9,334 nucleotides of DNA from Fidelibacterota bacterium (GTDB lineage Bacteria > Fidelibacterota > UBA2242). Positions 1-7,930 of the stretch are shown in pieces. How positions within the stretch are numbered: position 1 is the first letter of the stretch; every line of letters begins with the position of its first letter. The position numbers were made by a program, and so were the translations under genes. The notes beneath the pieces were generated by a model. The model searched no databases, was not told the origin of the DNA, and was given only the letters and a program-made list of their open reading frames with translations. The stretch lies in assembly GCA_023133185.1 (NCBI GenBank), contig JAGLWX010000218.1, positions 1 through 9,334 of the forward strand, read 5' to 3'.

Positions 1-66
1 CTGATGCGCCCCAGTAAAGAAGCCGAGGAATATAAACCGGGTGCGGACTTGAGTTTTCTGGTTTAA
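1..66 (+). CDS. 3' end of an unidentified gene (partial, 21 codons plus stop)
   Basis: Frame 1 is open from the first base to a TAA at 64-66 and encodes a tail ending KPGADLSFLV. The reading frame is continuous with the window edge, so this is probably the C-terminus of a gene that begins upstream. The tail is too short to assign to a family. A 21-codon open stretch can occur by chance, so the call rests mainly on position: the sequence that follows has the repeat-rich look of an intergenic spacer. Confidence 0.35.
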   Translation: MMRPSKEAEEYKPGADLSFLV

Positions 67-75
67 GAGAATTTA

Positions 76-111
76 CACGAAGAACGCAAAGAAGGCGCGA
101 AGAACGCAAAG
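76..111. repeat. Two-copy direct repeat, 20-bp period
   Basis: Bases 76-91 (cacgaagaacgcaaag) and 96-111 (cgcgaagaacgcaaag) match at 15 of 16 positions with a spacing of exactly 20 bp. They lie just after the stop codon at 64-66. The motif is purine-rich and short. It resembles the small tandem intergenic repeats scattered through many environmental bacterial genomes. No function is evident. Confidence 0.6.
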
Positions 112-235
112 TGTTTTAATACATCTGTGCAAAGTGAAGTCTGGTAAAGTGATGCAAATATGGAAATCTTTCACAACACCCGGAACTTTCAGATAAAACC
201 GATAATGGTATTTATTCGAATGACGCCAGTTAAAG

Positions 236-261
236 AAAAACCGGTTGAAAAACCGGCTTTT
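236..261 (-). terminator. Rho-independent terminator of the DUF5916 gene
   Basis: Read on the minus strand, CCGGTT (241-246) pairs with AACCGG (251-256) around a 4-base loop. After one mismatch, an A-run/T-run of four pairs extends the stem. A U-rich tract follows immediately. It starts about 24 bases past the stop codon at 285-287, the expected place for an intrinsic terminator. The flanking A and T runs could let it work in the other direction as well. Confidence 0.7.
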
Positions 262-284
262 CAGAGAAGATGTCAGCGCTTGTA

Positions 285-2951
285 TTATATATTCAGCATG
301 TGACTGATTTTAATCATAAAGACATTATCGCCATCGGTATCAAACAATGTTCTTGTATCCCTCGGAATATCGAAACGTTTGAAACTTTCGTAATCGGTAA
401 ATCCCTGTGACCAAACGAGATAGATTGCTGAGCCGGTTAGATATTCCCAGCGAAGTACAAGGTTTGAACGGAGCTGTTTATAATTGAAATCCGTCTGTCC
501 ACCGAAAGTATAATCAATAATTCCATCATTACTCTTATCAACCTCATACTCACCATTATCATAATTATAGCTGATGTCGTCCCCAAATTTCTCGAAACGT
601 TTGCCATAATCTTTTGCATAAGAATCATTCACGCGCATCAGATCAAAATATTCTCCAGCCGTAAAAAAGGGCTGGGCAAAATATTGTATTGATAATGTTG
701 GAGTCAGTGTTAAATCTGCCCGCAAGAACATGCTAAAAGTTTTTTGATCCATCGATGACCATATATACTGGGTTTCACCATTCTCATCTTCAGCTTTGCC
801 TATCCATGCCCATGTATCCTTTATGCTATTAAAATCTACTCCTGCTGTCAGCTGGATATTTTGTTTTGGTCGCCAGGTAATTTCAGGTTCAATTCCAATA
901 CCAATCACATCATCGCTATTTTGAAAATAAAATCCAACTATTTGAAGAATTACTTTTTTACGTCCGTCGGTATGAGTATATCCCCAGATATTCCAACTGT
1001 CCGGAGTTCGCATTGCCGGACCGCCACGGTTAAATGCCGGAGCAAGACCGCCCCAGCCTTTATTAATGCCGAAACCGGAACCCCAATTGTTATTAAAATC
1101 AAAATGCATATTGATATTCCCACCGATATTACGCCGCTCACCACTAAAATTCCAGACGGACCACTGGTTAAAGTTCATCTGGAATGAACGAAGATGTTTC
1201 ATGTCTTCCCATTTGCGATATTGGACCCAGGTAAACTGAGTAATATCATCTACCTGGCGTAAATATCCCATATCGTTAATTTCAAATCCGGGACTAAATG
1301 CCATTCCACCGGTAGCCGCCCGGATATTTCCTGTATTCTTTGTAAAGATGGCTTTCACTGCATAACCGGAGAGGGAGGTTCGTAAAGGATCGTATTCCAG
1401 ATGATCGGCGTCAACCCGGTTATAATACCGGGCGGAACTCATTTGAGTTCCCTGAATAGCAGTTGTATCCCCTTGTACATTGCTGAAAGCAATAGCGCCC
1501 TGGAATCCATACTTCCGGTCTAAAAATTCGTGGTCAATATCAATACCGCCGGTATATGCCGCCTTATGGAGGTAATCTATACCTGTATCATCCAGTTTTC
1601 GATTCACAGCCGTAAAAATCCCGCCGATACTTGTCTGTCCGTCATTAAAATCCTGCTGGACCCGGGATAACCAGTAATTCGATAACGGTTCAATGACTCC
1701 AACCTGTCGTGTATCATCTTCATAATAGACAGTACCCTTTTCTTCAGTAGTAACCGCTTCCATAACGCCTATGGACAATCCATTAGTTGTCTTTCCCGTT
1801 AATTTCGCTGCTCCCAAAATATTAGTTCTGTTAGGATAGGAAGTTGTAATGACTTCTTTGTCATCATCCTCGGGTACCCAGCCTTGCGGACTCCTACCGA
1901 TTCTGCGAGAGTAAAATAGATTATTGAACTGAGCATCTCCGTCGCCAAAACCAAGATTGAAACGTAAGATATTACCGCCTTCCATGAAAAAGGGACGATT
2001 CTCCCGGAAATAGGTTTCAAATTCAGTCAGGTTGAAATCAGCAGGATCTGCCTCCACCTGCCCGAAGTCCGGATTTATTGTAGCATTAAATGTCAATCCT
2101 TTGGGACTACTGTAGCGAATATCGGCACCGACATTCGATAATAAATCATAATTCTTTTCATGAACCGGATTTACCAGGTTTTTTGACACATTAGCCTGTC
2201 CCGCTACAAAGGGAGCTATATAAACCGGATTCTTGACTGAAATATTTTGTAAACCTGTGAGTTTACCATATTGCGAAACAAATCCTTCCTCTGAATGAGA
2301 CCAGTAAGACCAGACCGACAATTCACTATTATGACGGGGTAATTCACGATACATCTGAAATCCCCATTGCATATCATCACTGGAAGTAAATCTCAATTCA
2401 CGAAAAGGAATACGCCATTCGGCGGTCCAGCCCTCATCATTGATATGTGATTTGCCTTCCCAAACCGCATTCCAATCATCGTCTGCATTGGTATCGTCAA
2501 AACGCCGCAAGTCGTGTTTCACACCCGCTGCATTAATCCCGAATTCAAAGGCTGTCCGATTATCATTATAGCTGTCCAGGGATACATACATCCAGTCCGA
2601 TTGCGAATAGCTGTCCCGACGCGTCAGAATCGCAATAATTTTATCCGGTTCAGGATCGTGCGCTTTTGCGCCAACATATAAATAATCGGAATCATAAAAC
2701 ACACAAAATTCTGTTTTATAGGTCTCTGGTGATCCGTCGTTAGGGTCACGCTGAATAAAATTTCCCTGCCACTTACCCAACTGCCAGATTGGTTCATCCA
2801 ATTTCCCATCAATTACAATATTTTGTTCTTTAATAAGAGAAGCTGACGCTTCCCGAAGCCGGAATGTATCCAGTTCCTCAATCGTTAGCTTTGCTTTTAT
2901 GAAACACGGAATGAAAACCAATATTAAAAATAAGATCGCCCTCTTTAACAT
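285..2951 (-). CDS. DUF5916 family outer-membrane protein with N-terminal CBM9-like domain
   Basis: An 888-aa exported protein. Residues 1-20 form a signal peptide (Lys-Arg, then a hydrophobic core, ending near IKA). Residues about 45-235 look like the CBM9-like/DOMON beta-sandwich found at the N-terminus of this family, opening with VIDGKLDEPIW. Residues about 240-888 match the DUF5916 region: the diagnostic stretch around 292-326 includes NPDFGQVEADPA and ENRPFFMEG, followed by YSRRIGR at 347-353. The alternating aromatic/polar pattern to the end suggests an outer-membrane beta-barrel. Members are often about 700-900 aa, so it looks full length. ATG at 2951 is preceded by GGGAG five bases upstream. 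It is transcribed alone, divergently from the ROK kinase gene. The substrate is unknown; a carbohydrate-related role is inferred from the N-domain fold only. Confidence 0.85.
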   Translation of the reverse strand: MLKRAILFLILVFIPCFIKAKLTIEELDTFRLREASASLIKEQNIVIDGKLDEPIWQLGKWQGNFIQRDPNDGSPETYKTEFCVFYDSDYLYVGAKAHDPEPDKIIAILTRRDSYSQSDWMYVSLDSYNDNRTAFEFGINAAGVKHDLRRFDDTNADDDWNAVWEGKSHINDEGWTAEWRIPFRELRFTSSDDMQWGFQMYRELPRHNSELSVWSYWSHSEEGFVSQYGKLTGLQNISVKNPVYIAPFVAGQANVSKNLVNPVHEKNYDLLSNVGADIRYSSPKGLTFNATINPDFGQVEADPADFNLTEFETYFRENRPFFMEGGNILRFNLGFGDGDAQFNNLFYSRRIGRSPQGWVPEDDDKEVITTSYPNRTNILGAAKLTGKTTNGLSIGVMEAVTTEEKGTVYYEDDTRQVGVIEPLSNYWLSRVQQDFNDGQTSIGGIFTAVNRKLDDTGIDYLHKAAYTGGIDIDHEFLDRKYGFQGAIAFSNVQGDTTAIQGTQMSSARYYNRVDADHLEYDPLRTSLSGYAVKAIFTKNTGNIRAATGGMAFSPGFEINDMGYLRQVDDITQFTWVQYRKWEDMKHLRSFQMNFNQWSVWNFSGERRNIGGNINMHFDFNNNWGSGFGINKGWGGLAPAFNRGGPAMRTPDSWNIWGYTHTDGRKKVILQIVGFYFQNSDDVIGIGIEPEITWRPKQNIQLTAGVDFNSIKDTWAWIGKAEDENGETQYIWSSMDQKTFSMFLRADLTLTPTLSIQYFAQPFFTAGEYFDLMRVNDSYAKDYGKRFEKFGDDISYNYDNGEYEVDKSNDGIIDYTFGGQTDFNYKQLRSNLVLRWEYLTGSAIYLVWSQGFTDYESFKRFDIPRDTRTLFDTDGDNVFMIKISHMLNI

Positions 2952-2956
2952 CCTAT

Positions 2957-3003
2957 CTCCCGTTTGTTTGACAAAATTTTAACATGTTGTATTGACGACT
3001 CAA
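2957..3003 (-). promoter_or_regulatory. Candidate promoter and ribosome-binding site of the DUF5916 gene
   Basis: On the minus strand TTGAGT (2998-3003) and TAAAAT (2976-2981) are separated by 16 bp, a passable sigma-70-like pair. They lie about 30 bp before the ATG, with GGGAG at 2957-2961 as Shine-Dalgarno. The ribosome site is convincing. The promoter boxes are tentative because this lineage's consensus is not known to me and the whole region is AT-rich. Confidence 0.35.
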
Positions 3004-3158
3004 TTCACAAAAAAGTTGTCCAATGGTGGTAAAAAATTAGTATAAAACAATAGTTTTTATATTACCGGTAAAAAATAATTTACTGCAACCTTCGTAAAAA
3101 TCTGCTAAACTATCGATGTGAAAAATACAATTACTGGTCAAATTTATAGGAAAGAAAA

Positions 3159-4121
3159 ATGAATTCAACTGAAGTGACATTGGGCATTGATATTGGCGGA
3201 ACCAATACTCTATTTGGTCTGGTCGATCAAGAGGGCAATTGCCATCTTAGGGGTAAAATTCCAACTGAAGCAGATAAACCGGCTGATGAAATGTTTAAAC
3301 GCCTTTTTGTAAAATTTAGAGATACCACATCAGAATTTTCTCAATCTTTTACAATCAAGGGCGTTGGCGTCGGAGCGCCTAACGCAAATCATTATACAGG
3401 AAAAATTGAAAATCCTCCGAATCTCAGCTGGAAAAGCATCGATCTGGTTGAATTAATAAACAATCATATAAATCTTCCCGTTGCTGTTACAAATGATGCA
3501 AATGCCGCCGCGCTGGGTGAATTGATGTTCGGCAATGCCAAAGATATGCAGAATTTCATCGAAATAACCCTTGGCACCGGCTTAGGCAGCGGTATTGTTG
3601 TAAATGGTGAATTGGTTTATGGTCATGACGGATTTGCGGGAGAAATGGGACATGTTATTATCGAACGAAATGGAAGACTCTGTGGCTGCGGCAGACACGG
3701 TTGCCTGGAAGCCTATGTTTCGGCAACCGGTATCACCCGCACAGTCAAAGAGCTGTTATCCTCTTCTGACAAACCCAGCTTGCTGCGAAATATCCCTATC
3801 GACCGGTTAGATTCAAAAAAGATATATGACGCCGCTTTAGCCAACGATGAACTCGCGCGGGAAGCTTTTGAAACAACCGGTCGATTATTAGGTGAAACTC
3901 TCGCAAATGCAGTCGCGTATTTCAGTCCCGAAGCAATTTTCCTATTTGGGGGACTGGCAGCAGCCGGCGATTATATCTTCAAACCGGTAAAAGAACATAT
4001 GGAAGCCAATCTGCTGCATATTTTTAAGAATAAAGTCAAAATCCTGCCATCCGGACTGCCTATGGGAGAAGCGGCAATATTGGGCGCCGGCGCTTTGATC
4101 TGGCACCAACTGTCAGCATAA
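3159..4121 (+). CDS. ROK family sugar kinase (glucokinase-like)
   Basis: A 320-aa cytoplasmic kinase of the ROK (repressor, ORF, kinase) family, probably ATP:glucose phosphotransferase or a related hexose/amino-sugar kinase. The phosphate-1 motif DIGGTNT is at residues 11-17 and the catalytic Asp is D113 in NDAN. GTGLGSG (139-145) is the phosphate-2 region. The zinc site is intact: H165 in GEMGHV, plus C175, C177 and C182 in CGCGRHGCLE, with E184 in the usual substrate-contacting position. There is no N-terminal helix-turn-helix, so it is an enzyme, not an NagC/XylR-type repressor. The length is typical. The start ATG has AGGAAAG at 3148-3154, four bases upstream. The exact sugar cannot be read from sequence, so no gene symbol is given. 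It is divergent from the DUF5916 gene and convergent with the hybrid kinase. Confidence 0.9.
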   Translation: MNSTEVTLGIDIGGTNTLFGLVDQEGNCHLRGKIPTEADKPADEMFKRLFVKFRDTTSEFSQSFTIKGVGVGAPNANHYTGKIENPPNLSWKSIDLVELINNHINLPVAVTNDANAAALGELMFGNAKDMQNFIEITLGTGLGSGIVVNGELVYGHDGFAGEMGHVIIERNGRLCGCGRHGCLEAYVSATGITRTVKELLSSSDKPSLLRNIPIDRLDSKKIYDAALANDELAREAFETTGRLLGETLANAVAYFSPEAIFLFGGLAAAGDYIFKPVKEHMEANLLHIFKNKVKILPSGLPMGEAAILGAGALIWHQLSA

Positions 4122-4155
4122 TATTTTACTTCCGCTGAATATTTAAACACCAAAA

Positions 4156-4185
4156 CCTTCTGAAGGCTTAAAGCCCTCCGGAAGG
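4156..4185 (-). terminator. Probable terminator of the hybrid histidine kinase gene
   Basis: CCTTC (4156-4160) pairs with GAAGG (4181-4185), and inside it GGCT (4165-4168) pairs with AGCC (4172-4175), giving an interrupted stem. Read on the minus strand a TTTT run follows at once (4152-4155 on the plus strand is AAAA). It lies 27 bases past the kinase stop. On the plus strand no T-run follows, so it serves the kinase better than the convergent ROK gene. Confidence 0.5.
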
Positions 4186-4212
4186 ATGAGTGACGGAACT
4201 CCCAGATGAAAT

Positions 4213-6735
4213 TTATTCCTGCTCTAAAACCTCTCTAATAGTCTCAAGTAAATCCGTTACAGCATACGGTTTTTGCAAAAATCTGAACCCTTTTTTCTTT
4301 ATCTCAGCCCATTGTGATTTATGATCCGAATAACCGCTGCTCAGCAATACCCGAAGTTCAGGCTTACGCAAGAGAAGATCGTTAACCAGCCGGAGACCTG
4401 TCCTATCCGGAAGAACAACATCGCTGAAGACCAGATCGAAATTCCCGTCTTCTTTATCAAACAGATTTAGAGCCTCCTCCACATTCACAGCCTCGAGCAC
4501 TTTATAACCATTCCCGCTAAGAGCAATCGCTGCAAACTGACGAATATCCTCTTCGTCCTCAACAAGCAAAATGCGTTCGCCATTGCCCTGAAGATTTTCT
4601 ATCGAAACAACCGCTTCAGTTTCTTCTTCAGACTCGACGGAAATAACCGGCAAATAGATTTTGAAGACCGAGCCTTTTCCGGGTTCACTATAAACATTGA
4701 TCCAGCCACTGTGCTGTTTGATAATACCATAGACAACGGACAAACCCAGTCCGGTGCCTTCACCGGTTTTCTTAGTGGTAAAAAATGGTTCGTAAATCTG
4801 GTCAATAATCTCTTTTTTCATTCCCATTCCGTTATCTTCAATTGAAAAACAGACAAATTTCCCGGGCGACGATTCAGGAATGGTTTTACAGACGTCTTTG
4901 TCCAGGGTAACGTTTTCGGTCTTGATGGTAATCCTGCCGCCTTCGGGCATTGCATCACGGGCATTAACCACAAGGTTCATAACGACCTGCTCAATCTGAC
5001 CGGGATCGGCTTTTACCTGCTTCAACTCAGGTTCCAGAACCGTAGTCAATTCAATGTTCTCACCAAGGAGACGACCAAGCATTTTCTTTACGTCGGCAAG
5101 GATTACATTCAGATCCAGTACCTTTGTTTCAAGCACCTGTTTGCGGCTAAACGCCAGTAGCTGCCTTGTAAGAGAAGCGGCTTGTTTTCCGGCTTTAGCA
5201 ATCTTTTCGACATTCTTCCGCAGCGGAGTATTCTTGTCAAGGCGATCTAACAAAAGTTGACTGTACCCGGAAATGATAGTCAGAATGTTATTAAAATCGT
5301 GGGCTATGCCGCCGGCTAATTGCCCGACAGATTCCATCTTCTGAGACTGGTGAAATTGTTCTTCCAAACGCCTGTGCTCTTCTTCCCGTCGAACATGGTC
5401 TGTAATGTCCTCAATGGTGCCGTCATAGTATAAAATTTTGCCATTCTCATCCCGAACTGCATTTGCATTTTCCTTAAGAAACAGGATGGTTCCATCCTTT
5501 TTCTTACATTTGGATTCGAAACCGCGAACCTGTCCATTTTTATCCATCAACTCTACGAACTTTTTTCTGTCTGCCGGATGCTTGTATCCTTCTTTTTGGA
5601 CGTTGATTGTTTTGAGTTCATCGGGACTATCATATCCTAACATTTTAGCGAGAGCAGGGTTGGCGAGCAAAATTTTGCCGTCCGGCGTTGTACGATATAT
5701 CCCTTCGGAGACATTTTCAAATATCTCTCTATACTTTTCCTCTGCCTCATACATCGCCTCTTCCGCCCGCTTACGCTCGGTTAGTTCATCCCGGAGTTCA
5801 GCGGTCCGCTTTTCCACACGTTCTTCCAGTTCAAGATTTAACTTATACAGCGCCTTCTCTGCCCGTTCACGGTCGCTGATTTCACGCTGCAGTTTTTCAG
5901 TGTTCTCCTTCATGTTGTAAGTCATTATATTAAAAGATTCAGCCATAGATTCGATTTCATCTCCGGTTTTAACCGATACATGCTGGTCAAGATCGCCGTT
6001 AGCAACCGACTGCGCCGCCTTTGAAACGGTATTCACAGCGCCTGAAATTTGCGAACTTAACTTTATTCCGAAAGCTAAACCAAGCATGACTGCTAAAACA
6101 GCAGATATAAGCAAAATGATCTTGTTTTTCCTGAAATCCATCACCGTTGATTTCAGGCTATAATCAGCTGTGGCAAAAATGTCATCATGCAGTTCGTCAA
6201 GTTTATACATAGCCGCCCTGGCTGCTATGCCGGCAGTGCCTCTTTTTCTTATTATGCCAAATGCTTCTTTGGCACGGTTAGCCCTGCTCAGTGGCGCAAC
6301 CTGTTCTTTCCAGATATTTAAATATCTATTCAAGGCGATGCGAAATTCTGTAATTTTATCAAGGATTATCTGATTATTATTATAATAGAAATCGCGGTGA
6401 TACACGTAAGCGCTTTCTTTGCTAAATATGCTTACTAAAGTGTCAAGGTTTCCGTCTATCTTAGACTCCCAATCGGTAATCTCGGACTCATATCGATCCA
6501 TATCATCGTTAGATACAGCAAACAGGTGCAGTAAAGAATTAGTATGGATGAAACCGGTTCTTCTCGCCACAACACCTAATATGTTAGCCGCTTTTACGTT
6601 CTGCTCTACAGTGCTTTCCAGATGGTTTTGGATGTGCCCGGTGGTATATCTGGCTATTAATCCGATAGTGACGACCATCAAAAGAAGAACGATAGCAAAT
6701 CCACCGATAAGTTTAGTTCGAAGATTAAGTTTCAT
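4213..6735 (-). CDS. Membrane-bound hybrid sensor histidine kinase (HAMP-PAS-HisKA-HATPase-REC)
   Basis: An 840-aa inner-membrane signal sensor. TM1 spans about residues 9-28, an extracytoplasmic helical sensor region about 35-203, and TM2 about 206-226. HAMP follows (to about 280), then a charged coiled coil (285-335) and a PAS domain (330-446). The HisKA domain has phospho-acceptor H479 in GGIAHDFNN. The ATPase domain shows the N box (NLVVNARDA, 587-595), G1 (DNGMGM, 634-639), FFTTK and G2 (GTGLGL, 660-665). The C-terminal receiver (720-839) has acidic D727/E728, acceptor D772, S799/S800 and K822. All catalytic residues are present. The open frame extends six codons upstream to a TTG, but AAGGAG at 6745-6750 overlaps those codons and sits nine bases before the ATG at 6735, so that ATG is the start. 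No output regulator is encoded nearby. The phosphoryl group presumably passes to an unlinked Hpt or regulator. The signal is unknown. Confidence 0.93.
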   Translation of the reverse strand: MKLNLRTKLIGGFAIVLLLMVVTIGLIARYTTGHIQNHLESTVEQNVKAANILGVVARRTGFIHTNSLLHLFAVSNDDMDRYESEITDWESKIDGNLDTLVSIFSKESAYVYHRDFYYNNNQIILDKITEFRIALNRYLNIWKEQVAPLSRANRAKEAFGIIRKRGTAGIAARAAMYKLDELHDDIFATADYSLKSTVMDFRKNKIILLISAVLAVMLGLAFGIKLSSQISGAVNTVSKAAQSVANGDLDQHVSVKTGDEIESMAESFNIMTYNMKENTEKLQREISDRERAEKALYKLNLELEERVEKRTAELRDELTERKRAEEAMYEAEEKYREIFENVSEGIYRTTPDGKILLANPALAKMLGYDSPDELKTINVQKEGYKHPADRKKFVELMDKNGQVRGFESKCKKKDGTILFLKENANAVRDENGKILYYDGTIEDITDHVRREEEHRRLEEQFHQSQKMESVGQLAGGIAHDFNNILTIISGYSQLLLDRLDKNTPLRKNVEKIAKAGKQAASLTRQLLAFSRKQVLETKVLDLNVILADVKKMLGRLLGENIELTTVLEPELKQVKADPGQIEQVVMNLVVNARDAMPEGGRITIKTENVTLDKDVCKTIPESSPGKFVCFSIEDNGMGMKKEIIDQIYEPFFTTKKTGEGTGLGLSVVYGIIKQHSGWINVYSEPGKGSVFKIYLPVISVESEEETEAVVSIENLQGNGERILLVEDEEDIRQFAAIALSGNGYKVLEAVNVEEALNLFDKEDGNFDLVFSDVVLPDRTGLRLVNDLLLRKPELRVLLSSGYSDHKSQWAEIKKKGFRFLQKPYAVTDLLETIREVLEQE

Positions 6736-6892
6736 GATTCCATACTCCTTCAATTTTGAACTTGTTTCTTAATAGTAATTCCATTCAACTATGTCTTTCT
6801 TTTTTCCTCGCCTACTGCATCGCTAAAAATATTCTCCGTTGCCGGTAGGTGAGTACCGCTTTTATACTCATTTATGACCGTCTTGACCTAAT

Positions 6893-7027
6893 TTACTCTT
6901 GATTTATTAAATGTTCAAATATCGCAGTCTCAAGGTTATCCCGGACTATTACATATATAATAGGAGTCACAATACCTATTATAGTTACAACAGCCACAAG
7001 AAAAGAAAAACTTATTTTATTTCCTAT
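6893..7027 (-). pseudogene. Remnant of a second sensor-kinase N-terminus (TM segment, 44 codons)
   Basis: On the minus strand a frame ending in TAA at 6893-6895 encodes GNKISFSFLVAVVTIIG followed by a hydrophobic run and VRDNLETAIFEHLINQE. This is the pattern of the first membrane segment and start of the sensor domain in many PAS-type histidine kinases, where a 'DNLxxAIxEHL' element follows TM1. No ATG, GTG or TTG exists between the in-frame stop at 7046-7048 and the membrane segment. Where a start is expected, eight bases after GGGGGAG (7036-7042), the codon is ATA (7025-7027). The frame stops after about 44 codons and does not connect to the intact kinase, which starts 157 bp downstream on the same strand. 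I read it as a decayed 5' fragment of a duplicated or displaced kinase. A functional mini membrane protein with a non-standard start is less likely. Confidence 0.5.
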
Positions 7028-7227
7028 CTTTATATCTCCCCCACATTAAAGCCTAATCGTCTTTAACATCTTCGGTTATTCTGTTTGTTTAATTCACGCT
7101 TGTAAAAATTATTAGCAAATTATTTGTTGGTTGTTTTCCATTTTCTTCTATTTTAACTCTATGCTAAAGAAAAATCAATAGAAAAGCTGCCTGAAGTTAT
7201 CCCGAAATTTAAGCGCTGTACCTAATA

Positions 7228-7246
7228 TTATGTCGAGATGACATAA
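7228..7246. repeat. Short perfect hairpin
   Basis: TTATGTC (7228-7234) and GACATAA (7240-7246) are perfect complements around a 5-base loop. No T-run and no gene end lie next to it, so a terminator role is not supported. It sits 20 bp from the tandem REP-like hairpins and may belong to the same compound element. Confidence 0.45.
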
Positions 7247-7265
7247 CCTTTCCTTCCACCTTACT

Positions 7266-7337
7266 CGTTACAAGGTCCCCAGCTTTGTAACGGAAATTAC
7301 ATCTTTCGTTAGCATTCCCAAGCTGGGGCTCGGGAAT
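7266..7337. repeat. Tandem REP-like palindromes
   Basis: First hairpin: CGTTACAA (7266-7273) pairs with TTGTAACG (7285-7292), extended by wobble pairs inward. Second hairpin: ATTCCCAAGC (7314-7323) pairs with GCTCGGGAAT (7328-7337) with one G-T wobble. They are 21 bp apart. The motif GCTCGGGAA of the second recurs at 8132-8140 in another palindrome of this window, which argues for a dispersed intergenic family. GGAATGAG at 7333-7340 is repeated directly at 7381-7388. Confidence 0.6.
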
Positions 7338-7452
7338 GAGCGTAGTAAAGGGACTTGTGTCAAGAACATCTCCTACGAGAGGAATGAGTTATTTACGATA
7401 AAACCAATCCTGCAAAGATCGTTCAACTTTACGTGAAAAGCCGGTTTTTTGC

Positions 7453-7520
7453 TTCCTGTAATTGAAATTTGGGATTTTATTAGTGACCTAGCCCAAAAGG
7501 ACATGATCTTGTCACAGGAA
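7453..7520. repeat. 68-bp stretch bounded by a 7-bp inverted repeat, possible structured element
   Basis: TTCCTGT (7453-7459) and ACAGGAA (7514-7520) are perfect complements. Inside, GTGAC (7483-7487) and GTCAC (7511-7515) are also complementary, and the second arms overlap, so the two foldings partly exclude each other. It lies 27-94 bp downstream of the Rho-N-domain gene stop and could be a structured 3' untranslated region. There is no T-run to call a terminator. Confidence 0.3.
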
Positions 7521-7546
7521 TGTGGTTTTCTAACGTTTAATAAATC

Positions 7547-7870
7547 TTATACGGTAGCCTTGCGCAGGATCCGTTTATAGTGGTGTATCTGATCCCTGAC
7601 ATGTTTCAATTTTTTATGATCGTGCGCTGCCAGCGCCTCATCACGCACTTTCTTTAATTCCTTGATACGTGATTTAATTTTTTTCTTGTTGACGCCAACA
7701 ACATGATGATGAACATACATGTCGATATTCAGCGCTTTGCAAATTGCCGCAAGCAGATGCTCTTTATTTAACTGAGTATAGCCCTTCACCGCTTCGCTCT
7801 CGATCCTGGAAGCGATTTCTCTTAATTCTGCCACTGTCTTGTGTTTGAGTTCATTAAAGCTGTATTCCAT
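7547..7870 (-). CDS. Small Rho N-terminal-domain protein
   Basis: A 107-aa soluble, strongly basic protein. Residues about 6-47 (ELKHKTVAELREIA, then LNKEHLLAAICKAL) resemble the Rho_N/SAP-like helical domain at the N-terminus of transcription terminator Rho. There is no RNA-binding cold-shock domain and no ATPase, so this is a solo-domain protein, not Rho. A histidine-rich linker (MYVHHHVVGV, 51-60) leads to a Lys/Arg/His-rich helix (62-105). Small proteins of this architecture are known in environmental bacteria. Their role is unestablished; nucleic-acid binding is inferred from domain and charge. The start is firm: ATG at 7870 has a full AAGGAGG (7879-7885) eight bases upstream, the strongest ribosome site in the window, suggesting high translation. 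It stands alone between repeat-rich regions. Confidence 0.8.
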   Translation of the reverse strand: MEYSFNELKHKTVAELREIASRIESEAVKGYTQLNKEHLLAAICKALNIDMYVHHHVVGVNKKKIKSRIKELKKVRDEALAAHDHKKLKHVRDQIHHYKRILRKATV

Positions 7871-7930
7871 CGTCAGAACCTCCTTCTAAGCAAAATTATC
7901 TTTATCTAAACTTATTCATCAACATTTCTT

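Larger units (their letters stand above)
6736..7546. other. Gene-poor 811-bp region with a kinase fossil and palindromes
   Basis: No intact gene is visible on either strand. The stretch contains the kinase Shine-Dalgarno (6745-6750), a short remnant of a second sensor-kinase N-terminus (6893-7027), a 7-bp hairpin (7228-7246), two tandem REP-like hairpins (7266-7337) and a 68-bp stretch with inverted ends (7453-7520). The remainder is AT-rich and I see nothing firm in it, including no clear promoter for the kinase. Confidence 0.7.

Noticed and set aside
861..1187. 108-aa plus-strand frame inside the DUF5916 gene
   Set aside because: It lies wholly opposite a well-supported coding region, has no recognisable domain and no ribosome site; an antisense shadow.
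5438..5920. 160-aa plus-strand frame opposite the hybrid kinase
   Set aside because: Ser/Arg-rich composition typical of antisense translation of a kinase coding strand; no independent support.
4213..6753. Longer form of the hybrid kinase starting at TTG 6753 (846 aa)
   Set aside because: The extra six codons contain the AAGGAG ribosome site of the ATG at 6735, so they are untranslated leader.
6841..6862. CGGTA/TACCG hairpin followed by CTTTTAT
   Set aside because: Only five base pairs, and no plus-strand gene ends there.
7433..7450. GAAAAGCCGGTTTTT at 7436-7450, identical to one arm of the terminator near 248-262 read on the other strand
   Set aside because: No complementary arm lies nearby, so it is not a terminator here; probably a chance or half-element match.
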